This document shows positions 7,442-14,925 of a stretch of 64,000 nucleotides of DNA, one piece after another. How positions within the stretch are numbered: position 1 is the stretch's first letter; each line of letters starts with the position of its first letter. The notes beneath the pieces are model-generated. The model was not told the DNA's origin and did no database searches. It saw only the letters and a program-made list of their open reading frames with translations. Source of the stretch: an uncultured Treponema sp. Lineage in GTDB: Bacteria > Spirochaetota > Spirochaetia > Treponematales > Treponemataceae. The position numbers and the translations under genes are program-made. Where the stretch lies: the NCBI GenBank assembly GCA_937877515.1, contig CALFIX010000034.1, positions 1 to 64,000 on the forward strand, in the 5' to 3' direction.

Positions 7442-9946
7442 ATGGAAGAAATAAAGACTCCCGAAGGTGGCACTTTAATTCCCGTTGCCATCGAAACAGA
7501 AATGAAAAAGGCTTACATTGACTATTCAATGTCTGTTATTGTTGCTCGTGCCCTGCCAGATGTTCGCGACGGCTTAAAACCTGTTCACCGCCGTATTCTT
7601 TATGCAATGAATGAAGAAGGCCTCCACATGAGCGGAAAAACCCGTAAGTGTGCTACTGTAGTTGGTGACGTTCTTGGTCGCTATCACCCGCACGGAGACT
7701 CTTCTGTTTACGATGCAATGGTCCGCCTGGGTCAGCATTTTTCTATGCGTTACATGCCTGTTATGAAGCAGGGAAACTTTGGTGGAATAGACGGAAGCCC
7801 TGCAGCTGCTTACCGTTACACCGAAGCAAAGATGAGTAATATTGCAGAAGAAATGGTAGCGGACATCAAAAAAGACACCGTAGATTTTCTTCCAAACTTT
7901 GATGACACCCGTAAAGAACCTGTAGTTTTACCTGCAAAGTTTCCCTTCCTTCTTTGCAACGGCTCCAACGGAATTGCAGTTGGTATGGCAACAAACATGC
8001 CACCTCATAACCTCCGGGAAATTTCAGCCGCAATCAGTGCTTACATTGATAATCCTGATATTACTATTGATGAACTCTGTAACTATGTTAAGGGACCGGA
8101 TTTTCCAACAGGCGGAATTATTTTTGGAAAGAAAGGAATTCGCGACGCATACAAGACAGGCCGAGGAAAGCTTATAGTTCGTGGCCGCTTTACCATAGAA
8201 GTAGACAAGCACGGAAAAGAAAGTATCGTGTTTACAGAAGTTCCTTACATGGTTCGCACAGATGATCTTTGTAAGAGAATTGGCGAGCTTGCCCGCGAAA
8301 AGATAATTGAAGGAATTGAACGCGTAAACGACTCTTCTGCCGGAGACGACGTAAGAATCGTAATAGACTTAAAGCGTGGTGCAATGACAAAGGTTGTTGT
8401 AAATCAGCTTTTTGCAAAAACCGCACTTCAGTCTAGTTTTGGTGTAATCAACTTAGCCCTCGTAAAAGGCAGACCGGAAATCTTAAACTTAAAGCAGCTT
8501 ATTAAATGCTTTGTTGATCACCGTGTAGAAGTAATTACTCGACGCACTCAGTTTGAGCTTAACGAAGCAAAAAAACGTGAGCACATCTTAGAAGCACTTA
8601 TTACTGCAGTAGACAACATTGACGAAGTTATAAAAATCATTCGTGGAAGCCGCGATGAAAACGAAGCAAAAGCCGGATTAATGCAGCGCTTTGGTTTTGA
8701 TGACCCACAGGCACAGGCAATTGTAGATATGCGTCTTGGACGTCTTACCAACTTGCGTATTGATGAACTTCGCAAAGAGATGGAAGAAGTAAAAGCACTC
8801 ATTGCTCACTTAGAAGATCTTTTGGCTCATCAGGAAAAAATCCTTGCACTTATAAAAACAGAAACAAATGAACTTTCAGAAAAATACGGAGATGACCGCC
8901 GTACAGACATTGTAGCCGGTGAAGTAGAAGAAATCAACGTAGAAGACCTTATCAAAGAAGAAGATATGGTAACGTTAATTTCTAAACTCGGCTACATAAA
9001 GCGCGTTCCTGTAAGTCAGTATAAGAGCCAGGGTAGGGGAGGTAAGGGAACAATTTCTGCCAAACTTGTAGAAGAAGACTACATAAACCAGATGTTCGTT
9101 GCCTCTACACACGACTACCTTATGTTTATCACAAACGAAGGAAAAGCCTACTGGATAAAAGTTCACGAAATTCCTGAAGCAAGTAAAACTAGCCGCGGAA
9201 GTCATATAAAGAGTCTTTTGCAGGTAAGCGCAAACGAAGAAATTACAACAATTGTAAGCTTAAAAGAATTTTCAGAAGAACAGTTCCTCTTTATGGCAAC
9301 TGCAAACGGAATCGTAAAGAAAACTCCAACAAGTGAATTCCGAAACGCAAAGGCACGCGGTATGCAGGCGGTGCGCTTGGATGACGGCGACAAGCTTGTA
9401 AGCGCGATACTTTCAAGCGGTAAGGACGAGCTTCTTCTTGTAAGCCGCAGGGGTCAGGCCCTAAGAATAAGCGAGGAAGAAGTTCGCCCAATGGGTAGAG
9501 CAAGCCGTGGTGTAAACGGAATGAAACTTTCTGGAGGAGATGAACTTTGTGCTGCAATCCACGTAGACGAAAGTGCAAAGATTTTTGTTCTAACTGAAAA
9601 GGGCGTTGGTAAGCGAGTAGACTTTAGCGAGTTTAACGCACACGGCCGTGGTACTGGCGGACAGCGTGTCTTTGGAAACGTAGATGATAAGGGCGAGATT
9701 ATCGGTGCTTTAACGGTTCATGACACAGACAGCGTAATGTGCATTACAAGCCAGGGAACAAGCCTTAGAGTAGAAGCAGAATCAATCAGTAAGCAGGGTA
9801 GGGCAAGTAGTGGCGTTAAAGTTGTAAACCTAAAAGAGCCCGATTACGTTGTAGGCATTGACCGAATAGCCAACGAAGAAAAAGACGAACCTGGAGAAAC
9901 TTCTGCTTCATCAGAAGCATCCGAAAGTGAACAGCCTTCAGAATAA
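7442..9946 (+). CDS. gyrA: DNA gyrase subunit A
   Basis: 834 residues. The breakage-reunion domain contains HPHGDSSVYDAMVR and the catalytic Tyr of AAAYRYTEAKM (about residue 126). The residues equivalent to E. coli Ser83 and Asp87 are Ser87 and Asp91, the quinolone-sensitive state. The C-terminal beta-pinwheel begins near 510 and has a GyrA-box variant SQGRGGKG, consistent with gyrase rather than topoisomerase IV. The extreme C-terminus is a Glu/Ser-rich tail. Bases 9350-9470 are locally GC-rich compared with the rest of the gene. Confidence 0.98.
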   Translation: MEEIKTPEGGTLIPVAIETEMKKAYIDYSMSVIVARALPDVRDGLKPVHRRILYAMNEEGLHMSGKTRKCATVVGDVLGRYHPHGDSSVYDAMVRLGQHFSMRYMPVMKQGNFGGIDGSPAAAYRYTEAKMSNIAEEMVADIKKDTVDFLPNFDDTRKEPVVLPAKFPFLLCNGSNGIAVGMATNMPPHNLREISAAISAYIDNPDITIDELCNYVKGPDFPTGGIIFGKKGIRDAYKTGRGKLIVRGRFTIEVDKHGKESIVFTEVPYMVRTDDLCKRIGELAREKIIEGIERVNDSSAGDDVRIVIDLKRGAMTKVVVNQLFAKTALQSSFGVINLALVKGRPEILNLKQLIKCFVDHRVEVITRRTQFELNEAKKREHILEALITAVDNIDEVIKIIRGSRDENEAKAGLMQRFGFDDPQAQAIVDMRLGRLTNLRIDELRKEMEEVKALIAHLEDLLAHQEKILALIKTETNELSEKYGDDRRTDIVAGEVEEINVEDLIKEEDMVTLISKLGYIKRVPVSQYKSQGRGGKGTISAKLVEEDYINQMFVASTHDYLMFITNEGKAYWIKVHEIPEASKTSRGSHIKSLLQVSANEEITTIVSLKEFSEEQFLFMATANGIVKKTPTSEFRNAKARGMQAVRLDDGDKLVSAILSSGKDELLLVSRRGQALRISEEEVRPMGRASRGVNGMKLSGGDELCAAIHVDESAKIFVLTEKGVGKRVDFSEFNAHGRGTGGQRVFGNVDDKGEIIGALTVHDTDSVMCITSQGTSLRVEAESISKQGRASSGVKVVNLKEPDYVVGIDRIANEEKDEPGETSASSEASESEQPSE

Positions 9947-9969
9947 TATGTAGCTTACATAGAAGAAAT

Positions 9970-10018
9970 TAAAAGGCAGAGGGAAACCTTTAAGGTAATT
10001 TCGCTGCTTTTTTTTTAT
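9970..10018 (+). terminator. gyrA terminator
   Basis: GCAG...CTGC outer stem with inner GAAA/TTTC and ACC/GGT pairing, followed by nine T, about 25-70 nt after the gyrA stop. Confidence 0.7.
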
Positions 10019-10082
10019 TTTTGAACGCAAGTCTTTTGCTAAACAAAAATTAAACCCATAAACAATTTATAGCAGTAAGATT

Positions 10083-10155
10083 CCGGCCTTCCAGGGTTCG
10101 CTCCCGCTCATTGCTGCGCAACGGGTTTTACCCGCCCTTCCACGCCGTGCTCATT
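10083..10155 (-). repeat. Dispersed GC-rich repeat family A, copy 1 (shortened)
   Basis: Read on the minus strand it begins ATGAGCACGGCGTGGAA and ends TGGAAGGCCGGAAT, matching the ends of the copies at 23797 and 36534. The middle differs and is shorter. GC content is far above the surrounding AT-rich DNA. It is not coding and sits in intergenic space like the others. Confidence 0.7.
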
Positions 10156-10230
10156 TAAAATAAGCTTAAATATTTGTATTACAAAGAAATAACACTAATA
10201 AAAAAATTTGTGGTTTTATTGAATTTTTAA

Positions 10231-10259
10231 TAGACAAAACACTAAATGTAGTGTATACT
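10231..10259 (+). promoter_or_regulatory. Strong promoter for the small RNA at 10266
   Basis: TAGACA (10231-10236), exactly 17-bp spacer and TATACT (10254-10259). No ORF with a ribosome-binding site follows before the terminator, so the product is probably RNA. Confidence 0.75.
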
Positions 10260-10265
10260 GCAACA

Positions 10266-10418
10266 AGTTAGGGGATATGTGCAGCTCCTTTTGAATGTAG
10301 TTTGCTGTACATACAGTCTAATTTTTATGATTTGTTTACAAGTTGTTCTCCCGACAACAAAGCAAGTCGAATCCCATCAGGTACCGGACAGGTTTATAAC
10401 TTGCCCGGATTTTTTTTT
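10266..10418 (+). ncRNA. Structured small RNA of unknown family
   Basis: About 150 nt from the predicted start after a strong promoter to a clear intrinsic terminator. Stem 1 pairs TATGTGCAGC (10276-10285) with GCTGTACATA (10304-10313). Stem 2 pairs GTTGT with ACAAC (10342-10358) around a UCUCCCG loop. The terminator pairs CCGGACAGGT (10384-10393) with ACTTGCCCGG (10399-10408), then eight or more T. It lacks the GGAA-type apical motif of SRP RNA, the ends of tmRNA and RNase P signatures. 6S RNA is possible by size, but a single long rod with a central bubble is not evident. Family unassigned. Confidence 0.65.
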
Positions 10419-10427
10419 GCTTTAAAA

Positions 10428-10441
10428 GTTTCACGTGAAAC
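10428..10441. promoter_or_regulatory. parS: parS site 1
   Basis: GTTTCACGTGAAAC, the conserved core of the ParB-binding parS palindrome. It lies just after the small-RNA terminator. ParB nucleates here and, with ParA and SMC, segregates the origin region. parA and parB are not in the window. Confidence 0.9.
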
Positions 10442-10466
10442 TTTAATTGTCTGTAAAATTTAAAAG

Positions 10467-10475
10467 TTATCCACA
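10467..10475. promoter_or_regulatory. DnaA box
   Basis: Perfect TTATCCACA inside a longer shared string AAAAGTTATCCACAGGTT. The same string recurs at 10594, so the flanks are conserved as well as the 9-mer. Confidence 0.7.
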
Positions 10476-10593
10476 GGTTATTCAATAATGAATTTTAGTT
10501 AGAAATTTTCAAAATTTGCTGCAAAGCCTTTATTTTCAAGGGGTTTGGAACTTTCTTAAAATTCTGAAATTTATAAATTAAATTTTCAAAAAG

Positions 10594-10602
10594 TTATCCA
10601 CA
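10594..10602. promoter_or_regulatory. DnaA box
   Basis: Second perfect TTATCCACA with the same GGTT 3' flank as the box at 10467, 127 bp away and on the same strand. It lies between parS sites 1 and 2. Confidence 0.7.
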
Positions 10603-10682
10603 GGTTGTGAATTTTTTATAATATGTGTTTGTAGTTGTATTAATTTCTATTTTACAAAATGTTTTATTCAAAGTTAGAAATG

Positions 10683-10698
10683 TGTTTCACGTGAAACA
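10683..10698. promoter_or_regulatory. parS: parS site 2
   Basis: TGTTTCACGTGAAACA, a full 16-bp parS palindrome in non-coding DNA. Confidence 0.93.
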
Positions 10699-10827
10699 TT
10701 ATTTATTTATTTTTTTTATTTTGGATGAAATAATAAATATTTGTGTAAGCTTTTTACATTTAAACAATTGAGAAATTTTTTAAAGAAAAATATGTGTTTT
10801 TCCAAATATTTTATTTTGTAAATTTTA

Positions 10828-10843
10828 TGTTTCACGTGAAACA
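10828..10843. promoter_or_regulatory. parS: parS site 3
   Basis: TGTTTCACGTGAAACA, embedded in a longer palindrome: it is flanked by TTTTA on the left and TAAAA on the right. Confidence 0.93.
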
Positions 10844-11041
10844 TAAAATGTGCTTACAGAAGAGTGTGGGGTAGATAGATTATAGCAATTATTAAAAATT
10901 GTTAAGGATAACTTTTTTGATGCTGTTATCTGTGCAATAGATTTATTTTCCTGATGTTTTGAATCAAGATTAACGATATTTTCTGAGTTTTTTTATTAAT
11001 GCTCGTTTATTTAATAAAAAATGAAAATATGTAGTTTATAA

Positions 11042-11080
11042 TAAAAAGAGCGATGGCTTTTAGTAATTTAACCATCGCTT
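11042..11080 (-). terminator. argA terminator
   Basis: On the minus strand GCGATGG pairs with CCATCGC (arms 11072-11078 and 11050-11056), followed by CTCTTTTTAT. It sits about 25 bp past the argA stop with parS site 4 between. Confidence 0.85.
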
Positions 11081-11087
11081 ATAGATA

Positions 11088-11103
11088 AGTTTCACGTGAA
11101 ACA
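11088..11103. promoter_or_regulatory. parS: parS site 4
   Basis: AGTTTCACGTGAAACA; 15 of 16 positions match the full palindrome. It lies between the argA stop codon and its terminator. Confidence 0.9.
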
Positions 11104-11104
11104 A

Positions 11105-12604
11105 TTAGTTAAGTTTTAAACGCATTACTTTTGAACCTCGTTGTGGAGACCATTTTTCTCGTCTTTTTGCAGGTAAAGATTCTATATTATCTGGTGTAAA
11201 GCCCATTTGCTCAAACCAATCAGCTGTCTGTGTTGTAAGTATGAATACTGATGTGGCATTTGCTTTTTTTGCACGTTCCACAAGAAACGAAATTAATTTT
11301 GGACCAATACCAACATTAGACCAGGTTTTTTCTACTGCTACACCAGCAATTTCCATTTGACCGTCAGCATAGGGAACTAAAGATGCACAAGCTCTTATTG
11401 CACCGTCTAATTCGTAAACAATATAGTGAGAATATTGTTCATTGAGCATTTGGCTCGTCCTTGGCAATAAAATTCCTGACTGTATGAATGGCTGCATGAC
11501 GGCTAAAACAGAAGATATGTCATCGCGAGTCATATTGCGTATTCCGCCATAATTGCTTTCATAAATCATTGTTCCAGAACCTAAGTCTGAGAAAATTTCG
11601 CAAGGTATGGTTCCATCTACAAGAGCATTTAAAATGTGAACACGAGTAACCCCATTTTTACAGGCTTTATTTGCAAGTTTTAGTAGTGTAATTATTTTTT
11701 CTTTATTAGTATCAGAAAGTAGTGTTTCACGTGAAACATTTTGTATAACTACCGAATGTTCGGTAGTTATAGTGCTTTCTAAATTTAAATTTACCGAATG
11801 TTCGGTAAATTTTTGTAAATTTTGGTCTTTAGAAAGAGAATTTACCGATTGTTCGGTAGTGTGTAAATTTGTAGTTACCAAAGGTTCGTTAGTTTTTAAA
11901 AAATCATCCAGTTGTTCTAAGTCCATGGCAGGAACAGTACCTTCAGGAGAAATATTAACGTCATTTGGTATTAAAAAGTTGTGAGGCGTTATTTCTGCAT
12001 TAGAAACAAGATAAAATAATTTGTCTGCCTGTAAATGAGAAGCAACTTGTTCTGCAAGCTGGATGGAAGAAATATTATAAGGCTTACCTGCGGCACTCCA
12101 ACCAATGCATGGAAATATTGGTATAAATCCATTGTCTAAAACTGTTTTTACAGCTGTGGTATCTAATTTATCAATTTCACCACTTGTAGAATGATCTAAG
12201 CCGTCAATAACACCTTTACTTCTTGCTCTTACCCAGTTACCAATAAGGGCAGTTTTCTTTTCTCCTGCAAAGGTTGTCATTATCTGGTTAGAAACATCAA
12301 AAGCAGCCATTTTTATAAGAGGCATTGCATCTGCTGTTGTAATACGGCTGCCTTGATGGTATGTCCATTTTATTCCGGCAGAAGATAAAACCTGATCTAT
12401 TCTTTTACTTGCTCCAGGAACAATAATAGGTTTTAGACCTGCCTCGTGTAAAAGACAAATGTCTTTTATGTGATTAAGTAAAATTGGAGAGTCCAAAATA
12501 GCTTCATCAAGGTAGATAACAATGATGGCATTTTTAAAGCGACGCATATAGCGAATAACATCACGTATGCGTTCAGCTTTTTCATGAATAATAATTTCTT
12601 GCAT
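11105..12604 (-). CDS. argA: N-acetylglutamate synthase (ArgA-type, kinase-like domain plus GNAT)
   Basis: 499 residues. The N-terminal ~235 residues are an amino-acid-kinase fold (IIVIYLDEAILDSP, KPIIVPGASKRIDQ, ALIGNWVRARSKGV, FIPIFPCIGWSAAG). The C-terminal ~140 are a GNAT acetyltransferase with VAGVAVEKTWSNVGIGPKL as the acetyl-CoA loop and a WFEQMGF motif. It makes N-acetylglutamate from glutamate and acetyl-CoA, the first arginine step. Between them a Ser/Thr/Asn-rich linker (about 240-300) repeats TEHSV/TEQSV and is encoded by DNA palindromes plus a parS site. The start is the ATG at 12604, 31 bp after the queH stop. Confidence 0.9.
   Translation of the reverse strand: MQEIIIHEKAERIRDVIRYMRRFKNAIIVIYLDEAILDSPILLNHIKDICLLHEAGLKPIIVPGASKRIDQVLSSAGIKWTYHQGSRITTADAMPLIKMAAFDVSNQIMTTFAGEKKTALIGNWVRARSKGVIDGLDHSTSGEIDKLDTTAVKTVLDNGFIPIFPCIGWSAAGKPYNISSIQLAEQVASHLQADKLFYLVSNAEITPHNFLIPNDVNISPEGTVPAMDLEQLDDFLKTNEPLVTTNLHTTEQSVNSLSKDQNLQKFTEHSVNLNLESTITTEHSVVIQNVSRETLLSDTNKEKIITLLKLANKACKNGVTRVHILNALVDGTIPCEIFSDLGSGTMIYESNYGGIRNMTRDDISSVLAVMQPFIQSGILLPRTSQMLNEQYSHYIVYELDGAIRACASLVPYADGQMEIAGVAVEKTWSNVGIGPKLISFLVERAKKANATSVFILTTQTADWFEQMGFTPDNIESLPAKRREKWSPQRGSKVMRLKLN
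11723..11738. promoter_or_regulatory. parS: parS site 5, inside argA
   Basis: Perfect TGTTTCACGTGAAACA within the argA coding sequence, read there as Asn-Val-Ser-Arg-Glu-Thr. It falls in the interdomain linker, where protein sequence is least constrained. Confidence 0.9.
11748..11891. repeat. Four palindromic repeats in the argA linker
   Basis: ACTACCGAATGTTCGGTAGT (11748-11767), TTACCGAATGTTCGGTAA (11791-11808) and TACCGATTGTTCGGTA (11843-11858) are clear copies. TACCAAAGGTTCGTTA (11876-11891) is a decayed fourth. All are in the same reading phase and encode TEHSV or TEQSV. Spacing is roughly 33-52 bp. Each can form a hairpin in DNA or mRNA. Confidence 0.85.
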
Positions 12605-12635
12605 AGAAGAAGTATTGCGATTGTAAAAAAAAGTG

Positions 12636-13287
12636 TCAACTGTTTAACTTTGAGTAGATGCATCCACAATAGTCTTGTCTATAAAGTCCGTATTCTTTGC
12701 TTAGAACAAGACTTCTCTTAAAGCCTTCGTTTTTCTTAAAATCTGAGGGAAGGTAAGTAACTTTTTCTAGCTTGTCAAGTGTGTAGCCTATTTCGTTTAT
12801 CTTATTTACATCTTTGTGAGGACTGATAGTAAGTGTTGTTGTAAAAAAATCATAATTATTTTCTTGTGCATATTGAAAGGCTTTTGTCATTCGGAGGTTA
12901 TAACATCGTCTGCAGCGTTCACCTCGTTCAGGTTCTGTTTGTAAAGCGATTTCATTTTTTGCATTTGTTGCTTTAAAAAAATCTTCTGGGTTATAAGGGG
13001 CTTTTACAATTTTTACAGAATTTTCTATGGCTGGTTTGTAGCGTGGAAGAAAATCAATAAGTTCATTTAGTCTTCGTTCGTATTCTTCTCTTGGATGAAT
13101 GTTTGGATTGTAGTAGTAAATTGTTATGTCAAAATGTGGAGCTAAAAATTCTAAAACGTAAGAGGAACATGGTGCACAACAAGCATGTAAAAGAAGAGAT
13201 GGTTTTTTAGTAGTATATTTAGAATCAAGCTCAGAGATTATCTTTTCTAATTGTTGCTGGTAGTTAAGTTTTTTTTTCTACATGCAT
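12636..13287 (-). pseudogene. queH: Epoxyqueuosine reductase QueH, out of frame at an A9 tract near its start
   Basis: The 211-codon frame from 13268 to 12636 encodes a full QueH core: LLLHACCAPCSSYVLE, YYNPNIHPREEYERR, RGERCRRCYNLRM and YRQDYCGC, the cysteine motifs of this cobalamin-independent epoxyqueuosine reductase of tRNA queuosine synthesis. It has no ATG, GTG or TTG start. The likely ATG at 13287 (Met-His-Val) enters a run of nine A (13269-13277) and meets a stop; with eight A it would join the QueH frame perfectly. So the gene is frameshifted, phase-variable, or rescued by slippage on the A run. A -10-like TATTAT lies 6 nt before the ATG. It is followed closely by argA. Confidence 0.75.
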
Positions 13288-13344
13288 GGCATAATAATAG
13301 CATAATGAAAAATAATGTGCCACCAGAAAAACTTTCTAGTGGCA
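13029..13344. repeat. 316-bp direct repeat, left copy
   Basis: Bases 13029-13344 match 17300-17615 with only two substitutions and no indel (constant offset 4271). The repeat covers the 5' third of queH, its start region with the A9 tract, and the GCCAC...GTGGC hairpin upstream of it. The left copy is continuous with the rest of queH. Together the copies bracket the regulator/lipoprotein island. Confidence 0.95.
13319..13343 (-). terminator. Conserved hairpin upstream of queH
   Basis: GCCAC pairs with GTGGC and, past one mismatch, AGAAA with TTTCT. On the minus strand it is followed after a few bases by ATTATTTTTC, so it could be a weak terminator or attenuator for a transcript entering from the variable-stem element. 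It is identical in the copy at 17590-17614. Confidence 0.5.
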
Positions 13345-13346
13345 TG

Positions 13347-13424
13347 GTGATTGTGATTTTTATTTTTAAATGTACAGCTGGTAAATAGAATTCTTTCCTT
13401 GAAGAGTTTTATTTTCACAATCAC
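13347..13424. ncRNA. Variable-stem hairpin element, copy 1
   Basis: GTGATTGTGA (13347-13356) pairs perfectly with TCACAATCAC (13415-13424) around a 58-nt interior. The interior (TTTTTATTTTTA... AATAGAATTC...CCTT) is about three-quarters identical to the copy at 17618, whereas the two arms differ between copies yet remain complementary. It adjoins the 316-bp repeat. Strand of action is unknown: on the minus strand it would lie in the leader of queH. It may be a structured RNA or a DNA-hairpin recombination site. Confidence 0.55.
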
Positions 13425-13552
13425 TTATATGATAAGGTTATAATTGATTGAAATAAATAAATAAAGAGTTTAAATCTTTTTAAATTCTTTAAGTAGCGGT
13501 ATAAGTCTATTCATGCGAAAGATTTAATACCTCCACTGTAATTTCACGGGAG

Positions 13553-13597
13553 AAAGAACGACACCACGAACGGCCTGCGTTGAAGTTCGTTCTTTTT
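13553..13597 (+). terminator. Hairpin with T-run upstream of regulator 1
   Basis: AAAGAACGA (13553-13561) pairs with TCGTTCTTT (13587-13595), with inner AACG/CGTT pairing, followed by more T. It ends about 45 nt before the regulator ATG. A -10-like TATAAG at 13500 could start a ~90-nt transcript ending here; otherwise it ends upstream transcription. No known riboswitch was recognised. Confidence 0.55.
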
Positions 13598-13642
13598 AGA
13601 AATTTTTAAGATATTTTTTCTTATTCGGTGCTAATATTAAAT

Positions 13643-14575
13643 ATGACTCAGGAAGAATTTAGCTTAATAGGAAGACTTCTACATGATATTCGCAAAGAAA
13701 AAAAATTAAGTATGGAAGATGTTTGTCATGGTCTCTGTAACAAGGCAACACTTTCTCGCATAGAAAGAGGTGAAATAGAATGTGACATTATGCTTGCAGA
13801 AGCTCTTTTTACCCGTATGGGTGTTACACCAAATGATAAATTAATTCCTGTTAATAGGGAACAGTATCAAAGATTTAAAATACGCGAGCAAATAGACCTT
13901 TTAGTTGATATTAGTGATTCAAGACGAAAGGTTCTATTGGAAGAATATAAGAATGGAAAACCTCTTAATAAATTTGAAAAACAATTTTATGCGAAGAGTG
14001 AAGGTATTTATAAAATTTATATAGATGGATTAAGTGAAAATATAATAAGTATTTATGAAAAAGCCCTTCAACTTACTTTGCCAAATTTTAAAGCCAGAAG
14101 TTTACAAATGCCAGAAGGTTTACTTTCTTATTTTGAATTGGCCCTTATGAATAATATGGCACATGCAGAGTTTTATATGTCTGAGCAAAAAGAGGAATGG
14201 AAATTTTTAAGGCAAATAGCAATAAAACGAATTCAATTTTTAAAGTCATATTATGAAAAAAATGTAGATGAATTTAAAAAAGAAAGGCTTTATTCAATAA
14301 TTATTTTTAATCTTACAAATTGGACAGAAGATGAAGGAGATAGTTTTAGTGCATTAGAAATTGCAAAAAAAGGGTTGGAATGTGAGAAAAAAAGTATTTG
14401 GTATTATAGTGCACATGGTTTAAATATAGGAGTTAATCTTGCAAAACTAGGTAATTTAAAAGATGGAGAAAGAATTATAGGAAATGCATTGAACATACAA
14501 AAGTATACAAGTAGAGAAGATGTTTATAAGTATCTTGTTAATGAAGTAAACAAAAATTTTGGATTTCACTTTTAA
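13643..14575 (+). CDS. HTH regulator with alpha-helical C-terminal sensor domain (PrgX/Rgg-like architecture), regulator 1
   Basis: 310 residues from the ATG at 13643. An XRE helix-turn-helix occupies about residues 6-65 (LLHDIRKEKKLSMEDVCHG, CNKATLSRIERGEIE). The remaining ~240 residues are helical, TPR-like repeats with no enzyme motif. This domain order and length is that of peptide-pheromone receptors such as Rgg, PrgX and PlcR. A -10-like TAATAT lies 5 nt before the ATG and there is no ribosome-binding site, so the mRNA may be leaderless. Two lipoprotein genes follow on the same strand and a related regulator closes the island. Family architecture is clear; peptide sensing is inference. 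Confidence 0.75.
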   Translation: MTQEEFSLIGRLLHDIRKEKKLSMEDVCHGLCNKATLSRIERGEIECDIMLAEALFTRMGVTPNDKLIPVNREQYQRFKIREQIDLLVDISDSRRKVLLEEYKNGKPLNKFEKQFYAKSEGIYKIYIDGLSENIISIYEKALQLTLPNFKARSLQMPEGLLSYFELALMNNMAHAEFYMSEQKEEWKFLRQIAIKRIQFLKSYYEKNVDEFKKERLYSIIIFNLTNWTEDEGDSFSALEIAKKGLECEKKSIWYYSAHGLNIGVNLAKLGNLKDGERIIGNALNIQKYTSREDVYKYLVNEVNKNFGFHF

Positions 14576-14653
14576 AAGTTGCAGATTATGCCGTGTTAAA
14601 AAACACAAAGTTAATTTATCATAATTCTATAAAAGTCGTAAAAGGAGATTGTT

Positions 14654-14857
14654 ATGAAAAAAACAATGAAAAAATTTATTAAAATAGCGACTTTTATGAG
14701 TATGCTATTTTTGGTTATTGGATGTATGCACTATACAGTTGACGAATCTAATTTAGATGAAACTGTAGAAAAAGAAGAATTAAATTCAATAGAAGAGACT
14801 GAAATAAAAATTGAAAAAAATAACTGGGGAACGAGTATTGGCGGAATAACAGGATAA
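14654..14857 (+). CDS. Small lipoprotein, 67 residues, candidate signal-peptide precursor
   Basis: Starts at an ATG 7 nt after AAAGGAG. A basic N-terminus and hydrophobic stretch lead to a lipobox (FLVIGC, Cys about residue 24). The mature part is short, strongly acidic (VDESNLDETVEKEELNSIEE) and ends in the unusual tail NNWGTSIGGITG. Too small for an enzyme. Being between two PrgX/Rgg-like regulators it could supply a peptide signal, either from the signal peptide as in enterococcal pheromones or from the C-terminal tail. That role is speculative; lipoprotein status is well supported. Confidence 0.7.
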   Translation: MKKTMKKFIKIATFMSMLFLVIGCMHYTVDESNLDETVEKEELNSIEETEIKIEKNNWGTSIGGITG

Positions 14858-14925
14858 GTATTTGGTTTAAACAAGGTATAACATTGAAAATAATTAAAAG
14901 ACTCTTTATGGGCAAGGAGAAAGTT

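Larger units (their letters stand above)
9947..11104. other. Origin-proximal non-coding region between gyrA and argA
   Basis: 1,158 bp with no credible protein gene. In order it holds a terminator for gyrA, one copy of a dispersed GC-rich repeat, a promoter-RNA-terminator unit, two perfect DnaA boxes, four parS sites and the argA terminator. The remaining DNA is AT-rich and shows nothing I can name. Clustering of DnaA boxes and parS marks it as part of the replication/segregation centre. Confidence 0.7.

Noticed and set aside
5040..9470. GC-rich patches inside gyrB (5040-5470) and gyrA (9350-9470) as possible mosaic recombination
   Set aside because: Visible by eye, but protein sequence is normal throughout and I cannot compute significance; codon-bias variation is an adequate explanation.
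10340..10410. tRNA- or tmRNA-like string (AAGTCGAATCCC) inside the small RNA
   Set aside because: No acceptor stem, anticodon arm or CCA end can be drawn; the T-loop lacks TTC in the right place, and the region ends in a terminator instead.
10266..10418. SRP RNA (ffs)
   Set aside because: The conserved domain IV strands and GGAA-type loop are absent.
12466..12669. Minus-strand ORF overlapping the argA start
   Set aside because: Out-of-frame shadow across the queH end and argA start with no conserved content.
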